Shown here in pieces: positions 8,628-15,770 of a DNA stretch of 64,000 bases. Under the pieces are notes generated by a model that saw only the letters and a list, made by a program, of their open reading frames with translations, had not been told where the DNA came from and ran no database searches. The stretch is taken from positions 1 through 64,000 of the forward strand of contig JAJEGS010000037.1 in assembly GCA_022819745.1 (NCBI GenBank), in the 5' to 3' direction. Both the position numbers and the translations under genes were made by a program. Position 1 is the first letter of the stretch. Each line of letters opens with the position of its first letter. Source of the DNA: Candidatus Latescibacterota bacterium (GTDB lineage Bacteria > Latescibacterota > UBA2968 > UBA8231).

Positions 8628-9299
8628 TTATTCGGCCTCTTCCCACGTTTCGCCCCCATCAATCGAAAAATGCGTGTGCTGCCGCCACACCGCCCAATCC
8701 TCACCGGCATCAGCCAAGTCGGCGGCAGCCGTCGCGGCGATGTACTGGCCTACCTCGCCGCTGCCGTCGGGCCGGTTGGTCTCAATGCGGATTTCGCTGA
8801 ACTCGACGCGGCCCTGCAACAGTTCGGCTGCACCGCGCTGTACGGCAAATGCGCGCCGCTCCCACGCCTCGCGCTCGATGTCGCGGACGCGGAACCGCAG
8901 CCACAGCCGACCGACATCCTCGTCCAACCCAACCCCATAGAACACCCCATAGCGGTCGTTGACCAGTTCCTTGATCCGGGGCCGTTCGTCTTGGAGCGGC
9001 GGGATCGGCTCCTCCTCCAGCTCATCGCGCTCCTCTTCGGAAACATAGCCTTCTAAGGAAGGCCCCCAGACCCAGCCTTCGACGCGGAAGCGCACCCATC
9101 GGCCCTCCTCGCCAATGGACTCGATCTCCGTACCAGCCAGCAAAGTGCCCAGCTTGGTGCCGTTAGGCGCATCGCGAAAGTTCTCCACGCTGGCCTCGAC
9201 GACGAAGGTGTGGTCGCTACGCAGCTTGGCCGCCACGGCTCCCAAGGCCAAGGCAGCGGCTAAGGCCGATGCTAGGGAGTATTTAGACAATCGAGACAT
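8628..9299 (-). CDS. Exported protein with SH3-like domain
   Basis: A 223-residue protein with an N-terminal signal or anchor helix (SLASALAAALALGAVAA). It is followed by a bacterial SH3-like domain: FVVEASVENFRDAPNGTKLG, then GEEGRWVRFRVEGWVWGPSL. This matches the N-R-x-P-x-G...W...GWV pattern of SH3_3 domains. The remainder is acidic with no known domain. Start ATG 9299 overlaps the end of the STAS-like gene by 17 nt; the longer open frame upstream is the shadow of that gene. It lies directly before nurA, though its function looks unrelated to DNA repair. Confidence 0.78.
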   Translation of the reverse strand: MSRLSKYSLASALAAALALGAVAAKLRSDHTFVVEASVENFRDAPNGTKLGTLLAGTEIESIGEEGRWVRFRVEGWVWGPSLEGYVSEEERDELEEEPIPPLQDERPRIKELVNDRYGVFYGVGLDEDVGRLWLRFRVRDIEREAWERRAFAVQRGAAELLQGRVEFSEIRIETNRPDGSGEVGQYIAATAAADLADAGEDWAVWRQHTHFSIDGGETWEEAE

Positions 9300-9873
9300 A
9301 GTAGAATTGCCGCCCACCACCGACGACCGACCCATCGCGCAGGCGGCATACCAACCCGAGGCGTTGCAGGGCATTGAGGCGATTGCAGACGATGTTGATG
9401 TTTTTGCCGAGCGCGTCGGAAATCTCGGCCGAGGTCGCGCACTTATGCGCCAGCAGCACGTCGAGCGCCTCGCGCATCGGCGTCTTGAGTACCCCGAGCA
9501 CCTCGACGCGATCACCGTCTTTGTACAGCGCGGCCAACTCGCGCAGTTGCAGCACGGCCGCGATAGTTTCGCGCACCGAGATATTGGCCTCAGCGATATA
9601 GACGTAGCGATGCCCTATCTCACCACTGGTCAGGCGCAAGAGCAGCTTGTTGAGCATCTCATCGGCGCACGAGACATCCATGAACGAAACGCGGGAGAAG
9701 TCGAGCGGTGTGGCCGCGTCGGTTGGACCGCTGAGCAGGTGCTGCATCAATTCTTCAAGCAACTCGGCCCCTCGGGGCCGTCCACTGAGGATGCCCTGTT
9801 CGCCGGAAAACAGGTATGCGGGGGCTTGGTGTATGGCCTGCTGCTGTACGTGCTCTTCAACGGCTGTATCCAT
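9283..9873 (-). CDS. STAS-like (DUF4325-type) protein with winged helix
   Basis: A 196-residue cytoplasmic protein. The first half contains LDFSRVSFMDVSCADEML, the strand-loop-helix signature of STAS-like DUF4325 domains, which often partner with HATPase switch proteins. The C-terminal 60 residues (ALDVLLAHKCATSAEISDALG followed by CNRLNALQRLGLVCRL) form a winged helix. A HATPase protein with its own STAS-like half is encoded just upstream at 10151-11032, suggesting a switch-type regulatory pair. Confidence 0.7.
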   Translation of the reverse strand: MDTAVEEHVQQQAIHQAPAYLFSGEQGILSGRPRGAELLEELMQHLLSGPTDAATPLDFSRVSFMDVSCADEMLNKLLLRLTSGEIGHRYVYIAEANISVRETIAAVLQLRELAALYKDGDRVEVLGVLKTPMREALDVLLAHKCATSAEISDALGKNINIVCNRLNALQRLGLVCRLRDGSVVGGGRQFYYVSIV

Positions 9874-10012
9874 GAGCCGCGCCTTTCCTGTAGTTAAAAA
9901 ATAGCTTAACTGTATTCAATTAAGGAAACTTACGCGAAGATTTCCCGACTGTCAAGCAATTTCTACCACAAAATGAGCGATGCGGAATTAGACGAATACC
10001 AATATGATGGGG

Positions 10013-10147
10013 CTAGAGGCCGGGAAATAAGAAGCTCACGGCTACGTATGCGACCACGCCGAGGCCGGCAATGACCACCGCTAGGGCCAACAGCAACCAA
10101 GGCTCGTAGCGGGGCGGTTTGGGGGGCCTGTGATGCTGACCGAACAT
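10013..10147 (-). CDS. Small single-pass membrane protein (44 aa)
   Basis: A 44-residue protein: a Pro/His/Arg-rich N-terminus (MFGQHHRPPKPPRYEP) then one membrane helix (WLLLALAVVIAGLGVVAYVAVSFLF). The start ATG lies 4 nt after the stop of the HATPase gene and has a GGAGG Shine-Dalgarno inside that gene's last codons, which is good evidence of translation. It may tether the STAS/HATPase switch to the membrane; that role is only inferred from position. Confidence 0.7.
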   Translation of the reverse strand: MFGQHHRPPKPPRYEPWLLLALAVVIAGLGVVAYVAVSFLFPGL

Positions 10148-10150
10148 CGC

Positions 10151-11032
10151 CTACTCGCCTCCTTCGCGCTGATAGAGCGCAATGGCAATTTGGGTGCCGG
10201 GAAAGTGGACCGAAGCGTGTTCCCAGTGCCGCTGGCCGCGAATATAGACCCGCGTATCTCCCGAGCGGATGTGCAACGAGCCGTTGTAGCGATTGCAAAT
10301 CTGGTTGACGATGTACAGCCCGAGACCGCGCGTGGCGTCGCGGGAAAAGTGCTTCTGCAACGAGTTGAGGATAGCCGTGCCATGCGACCAGTCCGCCGCG
10401 TCATAGCGCACCGATAGACTCTTTTTGATCCCGATGCCGAGATCCCCCACGCCGATGACCACGTATTTTTTCCCCGCCCGCGAGTCCAAGTAGCGCTGGG
10501 CCGTGAGGTAGCCCCAATTCTCGCTGTGGTCGAGAATGTTATGGCACAATTCGGCGACGACGTTTTTAAACTGATTGATCTCCACCTCGGTGTAGCGCAA
10601 TTCCTCGGCCAGAATCGCCTCGACGCGCTGACCGATCTTGCCCAACACGGTCTCGATATCCGCCCGCTCCTCAATCCGCGTGATTTCCAGCAGGGCCTCG
10701 CTCTCTTCCTTTTCCCGCTCCTGATCCACGATGAGCGCCGGCCCAACCAGTTCAACCCCATCCACGGCCGCGGCGAACCGCACCCGTCCCAGATAGGTTC
10801 GCAATGCAAAGGCGTGAGGCAGGTGAAAGACGACCCGCGACGAGAGCGCGTCCCCGTAGCGCGCCAGCAAGCACAAGGCCACCAAGCCGTAGGGATCAAT
10901 AAAGTGCAGGGGCCGCAAATCGACCTCCAAGGGCTGCCCAGGCACGGCTCCGTGCGCGTAGTCGAGGAATTCTACGAGGAATTCATCGGCTGTGCGCGGC
11001 GTCAGCTTGTCTGTTGGCAGGGTTAAGATCAC
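10151..11032 (-). CDS. STAS-like/HATPase regulatory protein (anti-sigma kinase type)
   Basis: About 293 residues. The N-terminal part looks like a STAS-like domain (LEVDLRPLHFIDPYGLVALC). The C-terminal part is a GHKL ATPase: N-box VVAELCHNILDHS, G1 VIGVGDLGIGIKKS and G2 RGLGLYIVNQICNRYNG. This pairing is typical of regulators that sense and phosphorylate or sequester STAS partners. I prefer the GTG at 11032, with AAGGAG upstream. An ATG at 11095 would add a Cys-rich stretch that looks unlike protein. Confidence 0.78.
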   Translation of the reverse strand: MILTLPTDKLTPRTADEFLVEFLDYAHGAVPGQPLEVDLRPLHFIDPYGLVALCLLARYGDALSSRVVFHLPHAFALRTYLGRVRFAAAVDGVELVGPALIVDQEREKEESEALLEITRIEERADIETVLGKIGQRVEAILAEELRYTEVEINQFKNVVAELCHNILDHSENWGYLTAQRYLDSRAGKKYVVIGVGDLGIGIKKSLSVRYDAADWSHGTAILNSLQKHFSRDATRGLGLYIVNQICNRYNGSLHIRSGDTRVYIRGQRHWEHASVHFPGTQIAIALYQREGGE

Positions 11033-11119
11033 GGGTGGCGTGCTCTCCTTGCTTGGGCAACAAAAATATACACACTCGCACGCACCCGCGCCCAAAGCAC
11101 TCTGGACCGATGTAGATAC

Positions 11120-11881
11120 TCAGTGCGCCGCCTCCGCCTTCGCTGGCTGCACCGAGGCAATCTCATGCGTCACCGCAAACGCAAACGACGCGCTCGTCAC
11201 CTCCTTGGGGCGGTCAAAGGCATCCACCCGCAAGACCATATCCTCCACCTCGACGGTGATCGCGCGCACCTCGGCGTGCAGCGGCGCAAAGACCACCTTG
11301 CCGGTATAGTCGTCCCCTTTAAACACAAAGGTGTGCCGCCTAAACAACGCCTCCCGCACCAAGCCCATGCGCTCCTGATAGTAGTAGTCTTCATTGCCGC
11401 CTTTGCCGCGCCGCTCCATGTAGTAACGCTCAAAACTGTGGTCCGCGTCGCGCTTGAGCACACCCCAGTAGCGGTACTCACCGCCTCGGTCGGTGCGCAG
11501 CACCATCTTCGCCGGATCGATCATCACCTTGGGATAGCTCTGGTTGACCACCGTCAGCGCAAAGACCGTAAAGCGCGGCGGCGCATAGCCCCGGTCCAAG
11601 TCGCGGTCCTGTCCGTAAGTAAAGGGATTCAGATTCGGCTCGCGGAAGGTAAAACGAGCGTATTCCTGATTCAGGGCCTGATCGCTTAAGTAGCGCAGCT
11701 TGAGGCGGAACCCCTCCTGCTCGAAGACCGTGGTACTATCCTCCGAGTCGAAGTAATAGCGACCATCCACTAGCAGGCTCTCCTGCGGCACCACGTGCAG
11801 CGCATAGCGCAAATCCGGCGGAAACCGAATGCAGCCTGCCGCAAAAAGCAGCGCCAGCACACTCCATCCCCATGTTTTCAT
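11120..11881 (-). CDS. Lipoprotein of unknown function
   Basis: A 253-residue protein with a lipoprotein signal peptide, MKTWGWSVLALLFAAGC, where the lipobox is FAAGC. The mature part is strand-rich, and YAPPRFTVFALTVVNQSYPKVMID looks like an immunoglobulin-like or DUF-type beta sandwich. No family is recognised. Its start codon overlaps the stop of the large TPR gene (ATGA), so the two are translationally coupled and may act together in the periplasm. Confidence 0.8.
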   Translation of the reverse strand: MKTWGWSVLALLFAAGCIRFPPDLRYALHVVPQESLLVDGRYYFDSEDSTTVFEQEGFRLKLRYLSDQALNQEYARFTFREPNLNPFTYGQDRDLDRGYAPPRFTVFALTVVNQSYPKVMIDPAKMVLRTDRGGEYRYWGVLKRDADHSFERYYMERRGKGGNEDYYYQERMGLVREALFRRHTFVFKGDDYTGKVVFAPLHAEVRAITVEVEDMVLRVDAFDRPKEVTSASFAFAVTHEIASVQPAKAEAAH

Positions 11882-14800
11882 TCCGCGGCCACCTCGCCCA
11901 AGTACAGGCGACCGATCAGTTCCCGATTGCTGCGGGCAAATTCCAAGGCGCGCCATTCTTCCTCTCTCCCCTCTAACGCCTCAACCGCCTCTTCGTACGC
12001 TATCGCGGCCAGCCGCCAGTTGTCCATCTGATAATAAGAAACCCCAATGTTGCACCGCGCCGCCGCCTCGCTCGGCGTGTTGGGGTAGCGCACAATCACC
12101 TCCTCCAACACCCCGATGGCCTGCACAAACTCGCCCTCGTCGTACAGCGCCATGCCCTTGCTGTAGAGCGAGTCGGCCTCGGTATCGGCCAGATAGGTCA
12201 GCAATTGACGAGCTTGCACGGCATCGGCCGTCTCCGGGAAGCGCTCTACCACTTGCTCATACAGCCGCGATGCCTTGAGAAACTGGTGGCCATTGTAGTA
12301 GTAATCGCCCAGATGCATAAGCCCCTGATGAGCGCGCTCGTGCTGGGGATAATCGCGCACCAAGCGCAAAAACAGGTCGCGCATCGGCTCAATGCGCTCC
12401 AACTCCAACTGGCACCACGCCGCTCCGTACAGGGCTTCGGGCGCGTCCTTGCTGTCTGGGTACGCGTCGAGAACCCGCTCGTACCACGCCAGCGCCCGCT
12501 CGTACTCGGCCGTCTCGTAGTACAGTTCGCCGATCAGCAACTCGGCCTCCGGGGCCTGCGGCTGCTCGGGATAGGCTGCGACCAACTCCTCAAAAGCCGC
12601 CTGTGCGGCCGCCCGCTCGCCCCGCGCTTGCAGGCTGTGCCCCTTGTAAAACAGGGCCGCAGCCTGAAGCCCCCGGCGCGGAGCCAGCTCCAAGGCCGCG
12701 CTAAACGCCCGTTCGGCCGCCTCGTAATCGCGCTCGCCCAAGGCCACGCTGCCCAGCTCAAAGTGGAATTCCGCGGCCTGCGCCGAGTCCGCTACCCGCG
12801 CCAGCCCCTCAGCCAAGGCCGCCCGCGCCGCCGACAAGCTGTCTTGCGCCACCAGCGCCCGCCCCACCAGCAGCCATGCGCGATCCTCGTGCGCTAGCAA
12901 GGGACGCACGTACGCCGCCGCCTGCGCGGCCTCCCCTTGATCCAAATACCACTGTCCCAACCCCAACAAACCCTCGACGCGGGTGGCCTCGTCGGCAACC
13001 ATCGCCCGATAGACCCGCTCCATGCGCCCGCTGTCCTTCAAGGTCTGCGCACACGCGCTCATGGCCTGCAACAGGGTGCGCTGCTGATCGCCGGCCAACG
13101 CCCCGGTCTGCCACGCCGCTTGCCACGCCGCCCACGCGGCCTCGTACTGCTCGGTCTTGTACAAGCTCCAGCCCAACCCCACCTGCGCGGCCGCGGCCGT
13201 AGCCCCGGCCAACAGCGGCAGGGCCTCGCGCAACAGCGGCAGGGCCTGCTCGTGCTCGCCGCGCCGCTGGTGCAACAGGCCCAACTGGGCGGTCAACTCG
13301 GCATTCGGCGTCTGCGCTAGCTGCCGCGCAATCAGCGCTATCGCCGCATCGGCCTTGCCGGCCTCCACGTGCAGTTGCGCCAGTTCGAGCTGGGCGTACG
13401 CGTACTGGGGCTGGGTCGGGGCGATGGATTCCAGCACTTGACGCGCTTTTTCGCCGCGCCCGGCCTGCCGGTAGCGCCGGCCCAACATCAGCGCCGCCAA
13501 CCCGCGCACCTCGGCGTCGCCACATTGGGCCAAAATCTGTTCGTAGAGCGCGTCGCGCTGCTCGTGGCGCAGGCGAGCAATCTCCAATAGGGCGCGGCAG
13601 CTCAGCTCTGGGGTGGCCTCCCCGGCCACGACCTGATCAAACTGCGCCAAGGCTGCGGTCGAGTCGCCGAGCGCCTGATGGATCGTCCCCTGCCAAAACA
13701 GGGCCTCGGCCGCCAAGTAGTTTTCCACCGTTCCGTACAAAGCCAATGCCTCGGCAAACCACACTTCGGCACTATCGGCGACCGCACTCTCTTCCCCCAG
13801 CAGCCGCAGGCACTCGGCTTGGCGGAACACGGCCTCGTCCACCGACACCCCGGCCTCATCCGCAAACGCCGTGTAGGCCGTCAGGTAGAGCCGATGCGCC
13901 GCCAGCGACTCCGCGTAGCGGCCCTCGTCAAACAGCAAGCTCATCAGCCCAGCCTGCATCCGCGCCCGAAACGCCGGCCGCTCGGCCTGCTCGGCCGCAT
14001 AGCGATACACCTCCAAGCTGGCATCTACCCCGTGCATCGTCTCAGCCAACAGGGCCTGCCGCACCCACGCCTGCTCGGCCAACTGCGGCTCCTGCGGAAA
14101 ATCTCGGCTGACCTTCTTATAAGCGCTTAGTGCCTCTTCGTAGCGTTCCAGCGCCTTGAGCATATCGCCGCGCTTGATCCACGCTTTGGCTGCCAGCGTG
14201 CGCCGCGACTGCCCTTCGCGCAACCCGGCCAAGGCCACCGCCCGCTTCTCGGCGTCGTCCATCTCCGCCGGATCGTAGGAATCGGCCAGCTTGCCAAACG
14301 CCGCCAGCGCGTCCTCATACTGCGCCAACTCCTCCAGCGCCAATCCCATCTGCAACCGCGCCCGAGCCGCGCGCATCCCGGTCGGCGCATCCTGCACGTA
14401 CTCGGCAAAGGCCGCCACTGCCTGCGCGTATTCCCGCTGGTGAAACCACGCCCAGCCCAGCGTATAGCGCGTCCGCTCGGCGTACCGCCCGCTGGGAAAC
14501 AAACGCAACAACACCTGACCAGCTTCCGCGGCCTGCGCGTACTCCTCGGCCTCAAAAAAGCACTCCACCACCAAATACGCCGCGGTCTCGCGCAGTTCAA
14601 AGCCCACCTCGTCGCGCAGCGCGACAAACCGGTCCGCTGCTTGCCGCAAGGACGCCGTCGCCAGTCCCTTCAGCGAATCGGCCTCCACTGAATCGGCCAG
14701 TGCGGCCTCTTCCCGCCACAACTGCGCCTGCTTGCGGCCCATGTTGGCCAACTGATAGCGCGCGGCCGCTTGCACGCCGACCGCACGCTCATCCACCTCC

Positions 14801-15000
14801 ACGCGCACGTCCGAGGCGCGCAGCAGCGCCCCATCCTGCACGGCCAACACGCCCTCGTAGATCCGCTGGGCCCCGGCAAAATCGCCGGTAGCCAGCAGCT
14901 TTTGCGCCCGCGCAAAGCGCTTGCCCAAGTCCTCGGGATTGGTCACCAACTGACTGCCGGCCACTAAGCCGGCCATCACCAACGGAAGCCAAATAGCCAT
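11878..15000 (-). CDS. Exported TPR-repeat protein (1040 aa)
   Basis: A signal peptide (IWLPLVMAGLVAGS) followed by some twenty or more tetratricopeptide repeats across the whole length. Examples are TRYTLGWAWFHQREYAQAVA, the repeat beginning FYKGHSLQARGERAAAQAAF, and LGDYYYNGHQFLKASRLYEQ. The composition is Ala/Glu/Leu-rich. Such long periplasmic TPR solenoids (YbgF/BamD-like) serve as scaffolds for envelope complexes. The coupled lipoprotein downstream supports an envelope role; the partner is unknown. Confidence 0.88.
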   Translation of the reverse strand: MAIWLPLVMAGLVAGSQLVTNPEDLGKRFARAQKLLATGDFAGAQRIYEGVLAVQDGALLRASDVRVEVDERAVGVQAAARYQLANMGRKQAQLWREEAALADSVEADSLKGLATASLRQAADRFVALRDEVGFELRETAAYLVVECFFEAEEYAQAAEAGQVLLRLFPSGRYAERTRYTLGWAWFHQREYAQAVAAFAEYVQDAPTGMRAARARLQMGLALEELAQYEDALAAFGKLADSYDPAEMDDAEKRAVALAGLREGQSRRTLAAKAWIKRGDMLKALERYEEALSAYKKVSRDFPQEPQLAEQAWVRQALLAETMHGVDASLEVYRYAAEQAERPAFRARMQAGLMSLLFDEGRYAESLAAHRLYLTAYTAFADEAGVSVDEAVFRQAECLRLLGEESAVADSAEVWFAEALALYGTVENYLAAEALFWQGTIHQALGDSTAALAQFDQVVAGEATPELSCRALLEIARLRHEQRDALYEQILAQCGDAEVRGLAALMLGRRYRQAGRGEKARQVLESIAPTQPQYAYAQLELAQLHVEAGKADAAIALIARQLAQTPNAELTAQLGLLHQRRGEHEQALPLLREALPLLAGATAAAAQVGLGWSLYKTEQYEAAWAAWQAAWQTGALAGDQQRTLLQAMSACAQTLKDSGRMERVYRAMVADEATRVEGLLGLGQWYLDQGEAAQAAAYVRPLLAHEDRAWLLVGRALVAQDSLSAARAALAEGLARVADSAQAAEFHFELGSVALGERDYEAAERAFSAALELAPRRGLQAAALFYKGHSLQARGERAAAQAAFEELVAAYPEQPQAPEAELLIGELYYETAEYERALAWYERVLDAYPDSKDAPEALYGAAWCQLELERIEPMRDLFLRLVRDYPQHERAHQGLMHLGDYYYNGHQFLKASRLYEQVVERFPETADAVQARQLLTYLADTEADSLYSKGMALYDEGEFVQAIGVLEEVIVRYPNTPSEAAARCNIGVSYYQMDNWRLAAIAYEEAVEALEGREEEWRALEFARSNRELIGRLYLGEVAAE

Positions 15001-15061
15001 TTTTATTCGCCTTTCACCCTCTTGTCGTTAGCCTCCAAGCAGTGCCCCAAACATCAAAGGT

Positions 15062-15472
15062 TCAGGCTTGAGGCAGCACCTCAGCACCTGTCAGCCCGAG
15101 GTGGTGATCTGTTGCCCAGACCATCTTGATTTTGTGCTGTGCCATCAACGCCAGACTCGACGCATCAACATAAGTCAGCCGGGTGCCCCGCAGACGATCC
15201 AATATGCGGCAGGTCTCTTGGTGAAGATTGGCGTCGGCGTCGAATATCTCGAGACCCTCCAGACTGTCGAGGAAAAAGCGAAACTTGCGTGCGGATTCTT
15301 CCCCGTGTTTGTGGAGGAACCAAGAATAGCCTTCCGCCCGAACCAGTGTCGATGTGAACCAGCAAGGACGCGGCCCACTAAAAAGCGACAGGGCCTGCCG
15401 GTGGTACTGGTCCTTCAGCACCAAGAATGCGATGAAGATGCCAGTGTCTAAAAACACCTTAGCGGCGTTCAC
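15062..15472 (-). CDS. PIN-domain toxin (VapC-like)
   Basis: A 136-residue PIN-domain ribonuclease. The acidic metal ligands are visible in VFLDTGIFIA, STLVRAEGY, YVDASSLALM and WATDHHLGL, in the standard order. It should cleave structured RNA when released from its antitoxin. It begins inside the last codons of the antitoxin gene (ATGA overlap), the usual toxin-antitoxin arrangement. Confidence 0.88.
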   Translation of the reverse strand: MNAAKVFLDTGIFIAFLVLKDQYHRQALSLFSGPRPCWFTSTLVRAEGYSWFLHKHGEESARKFRFFLDSLEGLEIFDADANLHQETCRILDRLRGTRLTYVDASSLALMAQHKIKMVWATDHHLGLTGAEVLPQA

Positions 15473-15702
15473 GGCGCTTCGCGGTCATAAACGACCTGGT
15501 CCACGGTTGAACTGTCGTCCGCGTCGCCGTCAACACTGCCGGCGTATGCCATCCACGGCTTGTCGCTCGACTGCCGATCCACGAGTTCCTCTAGACTCCG
15601 TCGGCACAGTTCGGCCAGTGAGATACCTTGGTGCTTAGCCAGATTTTTAGCCCGTTCGTACAGGTCTTGGTCCACCGAGATATGCGTTCGTATCATGCTC
15701 AT
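15469..15702 (-). CDS. Ribbon-helix-helix antitoxin
   Basis: A 77-residue protein with an N-terminal ribbon-helix-helix (IRTHISVDQDLYERAKNLAK then ISLAELCRRSLEELV) and an acidic unstructured tail (DGDADDSSTVDQ) suited to binding and inhibiting the PIN toxin. AGGAGG precedes the ATG by 5 nt. It probably autoregulates the operon from the short region upstream. Confidence 0.87.
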   Translation of the reverse strand: MSMIRTHISVDQDLYERAKNLAKHQGISLAELCRRSLEELVDRQSSDKPWMAYAGSVDGDADDSSTVDQVVYDREAP

Positions 15703-15770
15703 GTCATCCTCCTAATTCTTCAAAATATACCGATTCGACCCCTGCGTACAAAAAGCAAGACGAGAGGCCA

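Noticed and set aside
12809..13525. Minus-strand open frame inside the TPR gene in another frame
   Set aside because: Gly/Arg/Ala-rich composition is typical of a frame shadow of repetitive GC-rich coding DNA.
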